Positions 45,701 through 55,290 of a stretch of 64,000 nucleotides of DNA are shown in pieces. The DNA is from Diplonema papillatum (taxonomy: Eukaryota; Euglenozoa; Diplonemea; Diplonemida; Diplonemidae). Positions within the stretch are counted from its first letter, which is position 1. Every line of letters starts with the position of its first letter. Under the pieces are notes generated by a model that was not told the DNA's origin, made no database searches, and worked only from the letters and a program-made list of their open reading frames with translations. The stretch is taken from assembly GCA_030068145.1 (NCBI GenBank), contig JAPJBO010000026.1, positions 186,001-250,000 of the forward strand, read 5' to 3'. A program made the position numbers and the translations under genes.

Positions 45701-47884
45701 GCACATTGGTTCGGCTTGCGACGCGTTATGCCCAGTCGTTCGAGCTTGTTGCTGCTTGTTGCGTTGAGGTCCAGCGCGTCGGCAGGGTCTCCCTGCCGGC
45801 AGGGGGTCCTGAGGAACTGGGGTTGGAAGTCGGGCGGGTCTTTCAGCATCTGGTACCTTGCCATGGGCCCAGCGTTCTGTCTCGGTCGTGTCCTAGAAGG
45901 GCTGCTAAGGACGTTTCTCCCCAGCCGAGCCTCAGATGACCTCTGCAAACCCTTAAGTATGTCACCCCCCTTGAGTATGTCACCCCCCAGCGGATTTTTG
46001 CACAAAGGGGGGTGACATGTTCACGGGGGGGGGTAGGTACACTAAAAAAGTGTATTGTTTTTGGACTAGATAATAGTGCGGAGCTAACTTTTTTTCCCCC
46101 TGGCAAAATGCATAGGGGTGGCAGAGTGAGCGGGCGTCGGCCTTTCGGCCGGTAGGCCCGGGCTCGAAGCCCGTCCATCACACTTCTCCGGTCGAAGATT
46201 GTTTTCGAGGTTAGTTGCGTTTCGGGGTCCAATGTGCCCGATATTAGCGTTTTTTTGCGGAGTTTCTCAGTATCTCGCGGTATTTGGGCCCCTCTTGAAA
46301 CGGGTCCGGAGGGGTCTACCCCCGGGTACTGGCGCCGAACTTGCCATCACAGACCAAGCTTGCACCACACGCCGCCGAACTCAGCATCTCCAGAACCCAA
46401 ACTTTGCTTCGCCCGAACTTAGCATCACTCGAACTTAGCGTCGTCAGCTTCGCAACTTAGCATCGCCCGAACTTTGCTTTGCTTCGCCCGAACTTAGCAT
46501 CGCCCGAACTTTACTGTTTCCCGAACTTTAGCTGCTGCCTCCAGTCTCGCCCCGCGCCGGTCTTTAGCCGAGCGCGCAACGAAACGTAGCGACGAAGTGG
46601 AGACTCCGTTCTGGGCACTGCTGACAATCATGCAACTGGCGTCTCTGGACAGCACATCGCGTAACACGCTCGCTTGCTACTGTCTCAAAACAGCATTTCC
46701 TCCAAAGTTCTCCAACCTTAAACGAGTAGCAAGAATAATCACCGCAACTCGTCGGGGAGGCGGCACTCTCGTGTACCTCCGTGAATCAGGGCGATTCGCG
46801 AGCGCGTGTCGTTTGCGGTTCTTCGGTAATCCCCCTATCATCCAACTCCAGAACACAGAATATGCCGAGCTCGCCGGGTCTCGCTTAGATACTCCAGTGC
46901 AAGAAACGCCAGGCCGGAGCAGGCGCGTACAAGAACCAATGACGGAGGCGAGGTCGGGGGCTAAGAATTACTGTGGTATTCTTCAACCCAGCGCTCGGGT
47001 TCATGATCATCAAACTCACCACAACCGAGCACCGGGTTTATCACTGAGCACACTTCCTCTCTGTTGGTTCAACAGCTCAACCGAAGGAGCTTGACTTCCG
47101 CGTCACAATCGTGCTAGGAAACATGCATACCTCCGCTTGTGCGGTGTTTCGGAACTGGTATACACAGCGCAGCAATCCATCATGCAACAAGTCGTTGTCA
47201 ACGTTCCACTGCTTGCCGACTCCGTCGTTCTGTTGAGTGATAGTTCGTGTCGAAAGCAAGAGTAATTTGCAATCAAACCCGCAAGAAAAGTTCGAAACAA
47301 CGGGTCACCCTTTTCCCCCCCGTCGTCTTTCCGCACGCTGAATTTCCGACTCGAAATCCGGCAGTGCTCTGTCCAGAGCAAACTCGTTTCTTCTTCATTG
47401 AGCAAATGCAGCATACCTTGATGAGAGTGATGCTCGGGCTGTCTTTGGAAACGTCGTTGTCGTACGTGTCGAAGATCAGCCCGATGCCTTTGAAGTTCGG
47501 CGTCGAGCCCCAGAGAGACCCAACCGTCTTCACGGGCGACTCGACGTACCAGAAAGCAATTCCGTCAGCTCCGGGGCTGCGAGGCCCGTGGAGGCGGAAG
47601 CGGAGGATGACTTGCCAGTTGGGGATCTCGTTCCTCTCCTCGTTCCACAGCCACCCGTCTCGGCTCTGCTTGTTTGGCGTCAGCCGCACGTGCCTGTCTG
47701 TGATGACCGTGTCGCCTCCAAAGTCCCAGTATGGGATGCCGCCTTGCCACCAATCCTGAATGTACGGCGGCTTCATACTGTGGTGCGTAATCAAGGAATT
47801 TTCATACGCCGACCACTCTGATTGCCCAAGCGCTTGGGTTGCGAGGGCGACGCAAGCCAGCGCCCAACTGCTGGTCGCCTTCAT
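42770..47884 (-). CDS. L-type (ERGIC-53/VIP36-like) lectin with VPVQQQ-repeat tail
   Basis: Four exons, all phase 0: 47884..47417, 47229..47131, 44271..43933 and 43618..42770, giving about 584 residues. Donors are AAG|GTATGC, GAG|GTATGC and GAG|GTATCC; acceptors are CAACAG|AAC, CACACAG|CCG and AAACAG|AAA. A signal peptide (MKATSSWALACVALATQALG) opens the protein. The lectin domain shows DGIAFWYVES, the Ca2+-site loop GIGLIFDTYDND, then NDG, LLRCVYQFRN, and WYFGITATTGHLADNQDVHS, matching the ERGIC-53 order. Such lectins bind high-mannose glycans on cargo in the ER-Golgi. After a charged coiled coil (KIARDKAEQENLERLRQEQI) the last 200 residues are repeats of QQQVPV/QQQVPPV and a poly-Gln end. 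No transmembrane helix or KKFF-type signal is visible, unlike true ERGIC-53. Intron 2 (about 2.9 kb) holds nested mobile elements. Confidence 0.85.
42780..43480. repeat. Coding tandem repeat: QQQVPV and QQQVPPV units
   Basis: About twenty-five imperfect units of GGGCACCTGCTGTTG- or GGGGACCTGCTGCTG-type sequence (plus strand) encode QVPVQQQ and QVPPVQQQ on the minus strand, followed by a Gln/Tyr/Pro run. All six frames stay open through it, which creates long false frames. Confidence 0.9.
44325..44701. mobile_element. hAT-like MITE with 8-bp target duplication
   Basis: Termini CAGGGGACTTT (44325) and AAAGTCCCCTG (44701) are perfect inverted repeats. They are flanked on both sides by CCTATGAA (44317-44324 and 44702-44709). 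Copy 1 of the composite element has a single CCTATGAA at the same place, so the empty site is known. An 8-bp duplication and CAGGG-type ends are the signature of the hAT superfamily. At 377 bp it has no transposase. The inside has further repeats of ACCCGGTTT and CCGGGTTTCC. Confidence 0.85.
44755..46039. mobile_element. Inverted-repeat element carrying a USP fragment
   Basis: Ends are TACCTACCC...CGTGAACATGTCACCCCCC: left at 44755, right the exact reverse complement ending at 46039, differing only in the length of the C run (11 against 9). Just inside both ends lie further copies of TGAGTATGTCACCCCCC in both directions. The interior 1 kb contains a decayed ubiquitin-specific protease. The element interrupts copy 3 of the composite element. 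No target duplication is clear and no transposase is present, so it is a non-autonomous element that took up host sequence. Confidence 0.75.
44990..45660 (+). pseudogene. Ubiquitin-specific protease (USP) fragment, broken
   Basis: In one frame the sequence reads VNERFRGIQNLGNSC, then a TAA stop, then LGAILEFLQ. This is the USP Cys box, with the stop in place of the residue after the catalytic Cys. A frameshift follows near 45130, and the next frame continues the USP core: FQGNAHQDASELL, a CxxC (CTDCEQEK) and the His box SGHYVCCAREGEPWITYDAN. Length (about 220 residues) is less than a full USP domain. One stop and one frameshift show it is not functional as it stands. No introns interrupt it, so it could come from an mRNA copy. 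It lies wholly between the inverted ends of the surrounding element, opposite in strand to the host gene. Confidence 0.8.
46117..46177 (+). ncRNA. tRNA-derived segment (copy 3)
   Basis: GGTGGCAGAGTGAGCGGG fits box A. Box B has drifted to GGCTCGAAGCC. The hairpin is GGCCTTTCGGCC. It is the diverged counterpart of 14518-14585. Confidence 0.6.
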
Positions 47885-49382
47885 CTCGGCTTTCCTATGC
47901 CTTTCCCTCTTCCTCTGTAATGATGGTTGTAAAGCAGCGTAGCTTGAGCCTCTAGGCGTATCGGGTGTGGGCTCACACAATTAGTGGTCTTTCTGTTACA
48001 CCAACGCAATCAGTCGGTACAACGATTTTTTGAAGGGACGAACAGAGCGGACGACGAGAGATCGCCATAACTGGGTGTGCCGTTCGTCAAGATCCTCGGT
48101 TAAAGTATCGTATGGCGCCCATGCAAACCGGTCATAAAACTGGCTTAAAAGCACTAGAGGCAATCATGAGGGCGCGGTGCCTCAGGTAGGTCCTGGCTAC
48201 TGCAACGTTGATCAGTTTTCAACATCGATTCAATCGAATTCGACTTCAGGTACGTCTTCACCAGGGAGGTCTCTCCCCACCGGGAAAAGTCAGGGCCGAG
48301 ATCACGCTTGTATAGGGTTTGAGATTCGTGCATGACGTCTGCCACCTGTGCAATGTGCGACATCGTCCCTGCACCAACCCAACACCGCAACGACGCAAAA
48401 AGCAGAGGAGGTCCGCCGGGACTTTCTCCACCGAGGCTGTTAGTTCTCGGTCGAGCACGCAGCCTAGCGGTCAGTTTGCAGAGGGTACTGATGCATCGAA
48501 GGGATAAAAAACGGCGCCGAAACGCTGGGGACGAGATTAATACTGAAGCTGGGGACCTGGAAGGCAACACGAGAAAAGCGAGGAGCAGAAAGAAGAAGGA
48601 GAAATACTCGAAGGTGTCCAATCAACAGGGAGAGAGCGAGACAGAAAGAGACGAGTTGGAACGCAGGCACCGTCTCTCCGGGGAGCTTCTGGTCTCATCG
48701 CTCCCGTGTACTGCTACGGCGTGTACTCGCACTAGTGGCGGTGTCCTTTGACAGAGTGAGCCGACGCCTCTCGCCTCACCTTTCAGAGCTGTGCCATGTT
48801 TCCGCATGCCAGCCACCAGCGCCCGGTATCGTGCAGTGTATGTCGCAGCCGTCGGGTCGTATTGGCGAGAGGTTCTACCGGACACGTTGAATTAGTGGGG
48901 TGTTGTCGGCACTGGGTGCCGCGCTTCCTCCTTCGTGCTCCGCAACTGGCGGCCCTTCGAGTATTTCTGCAAGCAGGTGCTTATTCAAGAGGAAAGAAAA
49001 CGGAACAAACGAAAGAGAACGGGTCCACGGCAGGGCTGTGCATTGCGTCAAGTCCCAACCCCACTTTTCGGCAACGTCACAACTTTCACATGCGAGAAGT
49101 GTTGTTAAAGGCTTTGGAAACTATAGTATACCATACTCCAAATGGTAGACTAGATAGAGATACTGCAGAGTATTCCACTGGCCAAAAAAAGTACGGTTGT
49201 GGGTGGAAACATGGATATACTTGCTGTCGTGTCCTGTGGCAGCCTAGTCATGTCCAAGGGGACTACCATCGTATTCGGGTCTCTTGGCTCTCACACGGTC
49301 TACCTGTGCAGCCGCGTTACCAGTTACTTTGCTGGGGGTTGCACTTAAGAGGCGACCGTGAGCACCTCCGAGGCGTCGCCGG

Positions 49383-49661
49383 GTGCTTATTTCGAGGAGG
49401 CTAGACGGGGAGAAACATACAACAACAACTACGGGATGGGTCCTTTTTGACGCCTTTTTTGCACGGAGCCCAGGGTTGCCCGCGTCCCGAGCGGCGCTTG
49501 CGACACGGTTCCTCTTTTCCGGTATGACTTGCGACTGGCGGCCTCCTCCGGAGTACATCCCACAAAGGTGCTTACAAAGAACTGTGAAAACGGGTTTTTG
49601 CCTGGAAGCTTTTCGTACTATTCTGCAGATGCTTTGGGCTATCTTTGTGTGTGTGCTGACA
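49383..49661 (+). repeat. Family B copy joined to family A copy
   Basis: 49383-49585 is a full family B copy (TTTCGAGGAGGCTAGACGGG to ACAAAGGTGCTTACAAAGAA). It runs straight into a family A copy (49583-49661, AACGGGTTTTTGCCTGGAAG to TATCTTTGTGTGTGTGCTG), so the two families may be parts of one longer element. Confidence 0.55.
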
Positions 49662-51309
49662 AAGCGGTGAATCCCCGCACAGCCCTTACGTGCGCTCTGG
49701 GCCTTTGAAGGCGAGCAGGTTGATTGAGCAACGCAACACGCACGCGTTGCGTTCGTATGGAGGGAAGCCGCATCTTCCGAGGGGGGGGGGTGAGGAGACG
49801 TGAGGGATGGGGTTCCGCTAAAAAATATTCCCCCTTCATCCATCGTCCAACCTACCAACGGGGACTTGGACTGTCAGATGGCCAACTTCATTCCAGGCGT
49901 GGGGTCAACACTTATGCGGACGGATCTTCTCGCAAAGCGCAAGCATCCACGCCCGTCCGTCGCCTCAACCTGGCTGGTACATTGGAGAGTTGAAGCCCCG
50001 CGGTCCGGTAAAAAGCGTTGCCTCCTTTTCACCCACGTATCCTGCCTGGGTACTAAACTGTGGGATCATGTACACTGGGTGCCGTCATTGACCAGCCCAC
50101 TTTTTGGCACAAAATGCCGTACAGGAAGATGCCCGGTCAAGTTTCCCGCGGTTAACCGCATCACTTGGCCGCTCCGTGAGCCGAAAGTCGCAACTGCTCA
50201 CAGGCCATGGTCGGCCATTCACGATGCATGTTATAAGTTCTATGGAAGCAAACGGTAAGATTATCTGGCAGCTCACCTGGCTGTTTCATATGCATGCCAT
50301 ATCGAGGTCGTTGTGTTTTACCTAGTGGTCGATGTTTCAAGCCGTGTCTTCGCTTACCTCACAATTAGTGAGACGGTCCAAAGAAGCAACATGAGTGGGC
50401 TGCAAAACGTGACATCCGGGGCCATCAGCTCCGGAACAATTTGACAGGCGGGGTGAACTCGGATGACGTCATCAAGAACATCACGACAGGAGCTGGTATC
50501 AAAGAATGGCGAACGAATCAAAATGGCGGAGGGTCGACACGCGTCTCGAAAAGCAGCATCTTGTACAAAGCACAGGTGTAGAGTCGTAAACCCTGTTTGA
50601 AGTGATTTAGCACAGCACGCTGTCATCCGACGCTTTTTGATAGATACGCAAGCTTGTTACCATAAGAAAAAGCGAAAGTATCGAAAACCCGACAAAATCC
50701 TTTCCAGGGGTCCACCAGGTTTTCTGTCTCATTGGTCACCTTGGATCATGCACACAAAAAACGAAGGGTGTCCGGCTGAGATAGGAGCTGCGATTGCTGA
50801 GTTGCTTGGGTATTAGTGATATCACTTCCAGACAGTGTTGGTGTTAAAGTGTGGATATTGACGCGCGAAGCTGGGAAGCCTGGTCGTACTGAAGGAAATC
50901 TTACCGGAATACTAAAAGTTAACTGAAGCCCCGAAAACGGCAAGACACAGGGTGTTGGCCCGCCACTAAACCCATAGTCAGCTCCTTTGAGATTTCGCCA
51001 CCGGCAGTCTCCTTAAGTATTTCCTGCAAAGCAGGTCTTTTACAAAAAAACCCAACAACGTTCACCTGGCTTTTTTGTACTTCCGGCGATTCCTTTCTGT
51101 CAGTTGCCTGTCTACAAGAGACAAAACCCCTGTTTGACAGTGCAAGCCCCAACTTCGGAATGTCATTTTTTTCTTCTTCCGGCGGGGACGCTGCCGCGTA
51201 ATTTGTTCTCGTCGGATGGCGAAGCAAAACAAAAAAAAAAAAGGAAGAAAATAACTTTGTTTGATCGGGCGTGCGGTGAGTTTGCATGACCGTGCTTACA
51301 TTGGGTTCG

Positions 51310-51400
51310 ATTGGCCGGCGTGCTCACGTTGAGCTCCGTTTTTCGGCCCTGTAAGTACGGGCCCATCTCAATGCGGAATCTGAGCGTCTGCAGAACAGGT
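51310..51400 (-). repeat. Dispersed repeat family C, diverged copy
   Basis: Contains AATCTGAGCGTCTGCAGAACAG on the plus strand in part, matching the CTGCAGACA end of the family, in the usual orientation. Confidence 0.4.
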
Positions 51401-51650
51401 GCCCAAAACCTGTAATTGTAAACCGGACAGTAATTCGTGTTGCAAGGACAAGGGCAACTTCGTACATGAGCTAGTCTCACGTTGCTACCGATTGGCTGTG
51501 GGATAGAGCTCCGACAATCTCCAATTCCATTGACCAATCCTGAAGCCGGATCAGTAACGTCGTTGCACTGAGCTGGCGTGGAGCATCCGTGCAACTCGCT
51601 CTATTTTAATTTGCGGTGACGTCAAAATGACCCCGCGCCTTCGTATGCGA

Positions 51651-51686
51651 CGACGGGCGGTGTGTACAAATGGCAGGGACGTAATC
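51651..51686 (-). other. Short fragment resembling the 3' end of 18S rRNA
   Basis: On the minus strand it reads GATTACGTCCCTGCC, one changed base, then TTTGTACACACCGCCCGTCG. This is a universally conserved stretch of nuclear 18S rRNA (usual text ..CTGCCCTTTGTACACACC..). Similarity ends on both sides, so it is a 36-bp fossil, not an rRNA gene. Confidence 0.75.
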
Positions 51687-52260
51687 AGTGCACTAAAAAG
51701 AAATCTCCAGAACCGCGGACGACAGGTCAAGACGAGTGCACGAATCATCCTCGCGTGGGCAATGAAACATGGTAGTGTGGCCGTAGTTCACAGAATCACG
51801 GATTTCATCTCGGAGGCTACACCACGTTCAGACTCGTCCATCTACGAACTGCGTCACAGACCAATGGCGAAGCTACCGTAGGTCAGCCTGAATTCCCGAA
51901 TGGGTCGTCCGGACCACCCGATACCTTCGGGGTCACGACCGGGGAGTCGAACAGCGGGATCGTGTTCAGCAAGTCCTCTCCAAGCGCCGCTAGTCGCCTG
52001 TGGTGTTGTTCGTGGGTTTGGTCGAAGTGTCTCAAGCACAAAAGCTGGGCTTATGGTCAGACTTCAGAAGCTGGCTGGCAACCGCCTGGTCAGGCAATTG
52101 ACTCACTAATGACGAGGAGTGAGGAATCGTAATGAACTTCCTCGCGGGGTTTCTTGGTTCTTGCCCGGGAAACACAGGGTAGTGACGTCAGCAGGTAGAC
52201 GTGCTGAACCGCTACCGCATGGTACGGCTTTGGTGCCGTACGCGTACGCGCGTTGGCAAC

Positions 52261-54363
52261 TCAGCGCATCCCCACTACTCGTTGGACGGCCACGTGATCG
52301 TCGAAGTTTTCGTATGCTGCATACCGTCGCTGGGAAGTCATGCTCTCGCAGAAGCCGAGGGCAGGGAACTTTTCGTCGCAGCTGGCAGTCTCAGTGGTCT
52401 CTGCAACCTCTACAACCTCTGCATGTAACGCGATGGTGGCGCTGGCTTCGAAGCCCGTCATGCTGATACTGCTGCTGCCCCCCTGACTCCCGGCATCCCA
52501 CGTCGGCTTGAGTCGGGCATGTGGACGAATTCCGCTTGCTTCGGACTCTGCCGGCATGTTCGATTGGTCATCCTTATTATCGTTCCGCGCGCCGAAGGGG
52601 GCACTGCCGTTGATGTACCGGCGTTCGTAGTGGTGGCCGAGAGACACGAGGATTTGTCTCACGCGTTCGTCGTACTCGTTGTCGCTGACGTTGCTGCCGA
52701 AGGACTGGCCTTCCAAGCAGATTTCGATGAACGGCGACGTGCACGACGGTGGGACATGCGTCGCGTCGAACATGGTAACGTCCAGCAGCGGTGGCGATGC
52801 CACCGTAACAACATGGCCGGCGTACAGCGCGGTAATGTGCCGCGTGATGATGCCGTCTGCGAACCCACCAGCGGTGAGGAGAATGCAGCGGGACGGCGCG
52901 CCAGGAGTCGTACCGCGCACCACCTTTCGCTGCATCACGGGCAGCCGACACCGCAACACGGGGTGCAGCAGAGGGCGCAGCAGCTGGCTGGGGGCGATGG
53001 TGGCCGACTTGCCCGATTCGGAGGGGGCCGCCCCGTTCGGCTCGGCGGCGGCGTTGCTGGAGGGTGATGCGTTCGCCTTGTTCTTCGGGCTGCCGGAGGG
53101 CGACGCGTTTGCCTTGCTTTTGGGGCTGCTGGAGGGCGATGCGTTCGGGTCCTGGTGCTTGATCTTGAACGAGTCGGATTGCTCGATGACGCCGCTCTGC
53201 ATCAGCTCGTGCTGCGGCTGCGTCCGCAGAAGAGAATCGGGATCGCTCTCTTCATCCTCATCGCCGTCCGAGTCCCAAGGGTTCGCTTCGGCTGTGCCTG
53301 GCAGAAGAAGCTCCTGCGCTGGTGTCGGCGGTGGTCGCTCGGCGGGGGCCTGTTCGGTCGCAGAGGGCGGCTTGAAGAAGTTGCTCTTCTTGTTGACGCC
53401 GTACAGGGCGAGTCCGACCCGCACCATGTCCAAGTGCGCGTTCTCGCCCAGGTAGAACGTGGAGCTGTCCGCGAACGAGAACCGGGGCATCGACATGATC
53501 ACGGTCCGTCCGATGTGGTGCACGCGCTCCCGCACCTTCTCCGAGAACTCCGTGAACGTCCGCCGCTCGACCTCCAAGTCCGAGGGGGGGCACACCGCGC
53601 CCACCCGCGTGAGGATCAGCAGGGGCCGGATGATCAAAAACCGCGTCGGATCGCCGGCGTTCTTGTTGTCGCCCGTCTCCTCGCTGCTGCCCTGCGAGAG
53701 GCTGTCGAAGAAGTAGGTAAAGAACTCCTCTTCCGACAGGCCGAGGATCCCGTTCCGGAGGTCCACCTCAATGGCGACGGGCGGAGGGAGGATGGAAGAG
53801 TGCTGCACCGCCGACAAGAAAGAGTGCCACAGGTCAAGCTGTTGAGTCGACGTTAATACCGGAGTGAGGTAACTGCTTTTGCAGACCGCCGCTTCTTCGT
53901 GCGAGTGAACGCCGTTGTACACGAATACGCACGCCGATCGCTGGGGACCCAGGACGGACATGATGTGTCGGCCCTCCAGAGTGCTGGAGACGAAGAAGTT
54001 GCGGCAGCCCTCTGTGTGTAGTGCAGGCGCGATGTGCTCCACGCCGAGACCAAAGGCATCTCGGCTCAGCACGGCGGCGCATACAGCACCTGTGCGGGTC
54101 CTTGCCTGCAGCTTCGACCAGTTACGCGCGATCTCGGGCACATCGATGATCAGAATCTTCTTCCGATCAAGCTCGCCGGCGGGCAGCGAATCTTCGGCTT
54201 CCCCTTTGGCCGGCGGGCGCGCGGCGTCTTCGTTTCGCGCGCCGGCCCCTTCCGTGAAGCCACCGGCGGCGATCAAGCACAGTAACGCTTCGCACTCGCC
54301 CGTCACATGAACCGCCGCCACATTCGCCAAATAGCAGCAATTTGCGACCGGAAACGACTCCAT
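52261..54363 (-). CDS. Alanine-racemase-fold protein, predicted catalytically inactive
   Basis: 700 residues, intronless, from ATG 54363 (MESFPVANCC). The barrel is recognisable: IDVPEIARNWSKLQ (start), AAVLSRDAFGLG in place of the PLP-lysine motif xVVKAxAYGhG, FFVSSTLEG, EVDLRNGILGL in place of DTGMxRLG, and MVRVGLALYG, the conserved VRPGIxLYG motif. The second domain has GGFADGI in place of GYADG and LLDVTMFDAT in place of the MDxxmvDvt strand. So the PLP-binding Lys is Ser100, the neighbouring Tyr is Phe104, the active-site Arg is Ile206 and the catalytic Tyr is Phe501; only Arg315 is kept. Between the domains is a 130-residue low-complexity insert with 12-residue repeats (NASPSSSPKSKA). 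A role in racemisation is unlikely. Intact length and conserved fold suggest it is kept for some other role. Confidence 0.75.
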   Translation of the reverse strand: MESFPVANCCYLANVAAVHVTGECEALLCLIAAGGFTEGAGARNEDAARPPAKGEAEDSLPAGELDRKKILIIDVPEIARNWSKLQARTRTGAVCAAVLSRDAFGLGVEHIAPALHTEGCRNFFVSSTLEGRHIMSVLGPQRSACVFVYNGVHSHEEAAVCKSSYLTPVLTSTQQLDLWHSFLSAVQHSSILPPPVAIEVDLRNGILGLSEEEFFTYFFDSLSQGSSEETGDNKNAGDPTRFLIIRPLLILTRVGAVCPPSDLEVERRTFTEFSEKVRERVHHIGRTVIMSMPRFSFADSSTFYLGENAHLDMVRVGLALYGVNKKSNFFKPPSATEQAPAERPPPTPAQELLLPGTAEANPWDSDGDEDEESDPDSLLRTQPQHELMQSGVIEQSDSFKIKHQDPNASPSSSPKSKANASPSGSPKNKANASPSSNAAAEPNGAAPSESGKSATIAPSQLLRPLLHPVLRCRLPVMQRKVVRGTTPGAPSRCILLTAGGFADGIITRHITALYAGHVVTVASPPLLDVTMFDATHVPPSCTSPFIEICLEGQSFGSNVSDNEYDERVRQILVSLGHHYERRYINGSAPFGARNDNKDDQSNMPAESEASGIRPHARLKPTWDAGSQGGSSSISMTGFEASATIALHAEVVEVAETTETASCDEKFPALGFCESMTSQRRYAAYENFDDHVAVQRVVGMR

Positions 54364-55290
54364 CACGCCACCTGGGAGAAGCGCCCCCCCCACCTCCCAC
54401 CCCCACCCTCCCCCCAGTCGTCCCGGTGCTACCCCGCAAGCCCGATCAGCCCGAAGAACGCGCACAGGATTCCCACCACACCACCCCGTCCCTCCCCTGT
54501 TTCCTCCCTGAGGATATATCCGAAAACATCCGTTCCGTGCCCAACAAAAAGACCCAAAAGATGTTACGGTTCATCGCGTGTTTTTATGGCACTCTTGAGG
54601 CTCCGTCGTGGTGTTTGCTTCTTGATCACGAAAGAGCGAGAAAGAACGGCGAACATAATAACTATGAAAGGCCTAGTGCTTCACGTCAGCACACCAAAGG
54701 GGAAAGGATGCAGCGCGACACTCTTCCGGGCAGCTTCACCATGCCTGATTATCTCTCTCTCGCGAATGCAGCGACGTGCTGCAGGGATCGACACCGTTCT
54801 GAGACAAAACGGCCAAACGAGCGTTCGGCCTTGAAAGTGAGGAATGGACTCCCTTTTTACGGGCCAGTGCCTGACTCAAGGCCTACGGGTTGCACGGCGG
54901 TGTGTTGAACTGCGCGGGACTGAGGAGACAGTACGTGGGTCGCCAAAACTCTCAAGCCCGGATGAATATGTGCCTACTGCCTTCATTCCGCCCTCGCGAG
55001 GTCGCTCCACCCGGAAGATCGATGCGTGGGCCAACGTGAACCCGACCAGCTAGCGCTGAGCCTTGATCCCGATGGCAGGATGAGACAATTGTGGTGTAGA
55101 TTGCAATGGGGAGGCTTCCGCAGAGCAACGTTGAAAGGGTGCGGCTTCGCCTGCAGTTTGCCTGTGTCGCCGAGCCTCTTCCAATCGCATGAATCAAACG
55201 CTGAAGCTTCAGCGTGCCGCCAGCCGTAGCGAGCACTCAAATGAGTGCGCAGCAAAGCACATGAGCTGCACGAGCTCTGAGCGAAGAGTC
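54364..55290. other. Intergenic region, nothing recognised
   Basis: Contains the upstream flank of the racemase-like gene and the 3' flank of the next gene. Only short frames without motifs occur. Confidence 0.5.

Larger units (their letters stand above)
44304..46549 (+). mobile_element. Composite element, copy 3, interrupted by two other elements
   Basis: Left end CGAGACTGGAGG at 44304-44315 and right end CCTCCAGTCTCG at 46538-46549. The lead sequence CCTATGAACATGCAATGTG, intact in copy 1, is split by a hAT-like MITE at 44325-44701, and the next part, after ACCCGGCTTTT, is split by a second element at 44755-46039. After that the copy resumes with AAAAAAGTGTATTGTTTTTGG, the tRNA-like segment and a short CGAACTTAGC array. 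It lies in the second intron of the lectin gene. Confidence 0.8.
47885..52260. other. Long intergenic region with repeats, no convincing gene
   Basis: Has three family B pieces (48925, 49383, 50985), a family A copy (49583-49661), a family C copy (51310-51400) and a short 18S rRNA-like stretch (51651-51686). A minus-strand frame at 48154-48621 begins with a hydrophobic stretch but shows no motif. Confidence 0.5.
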
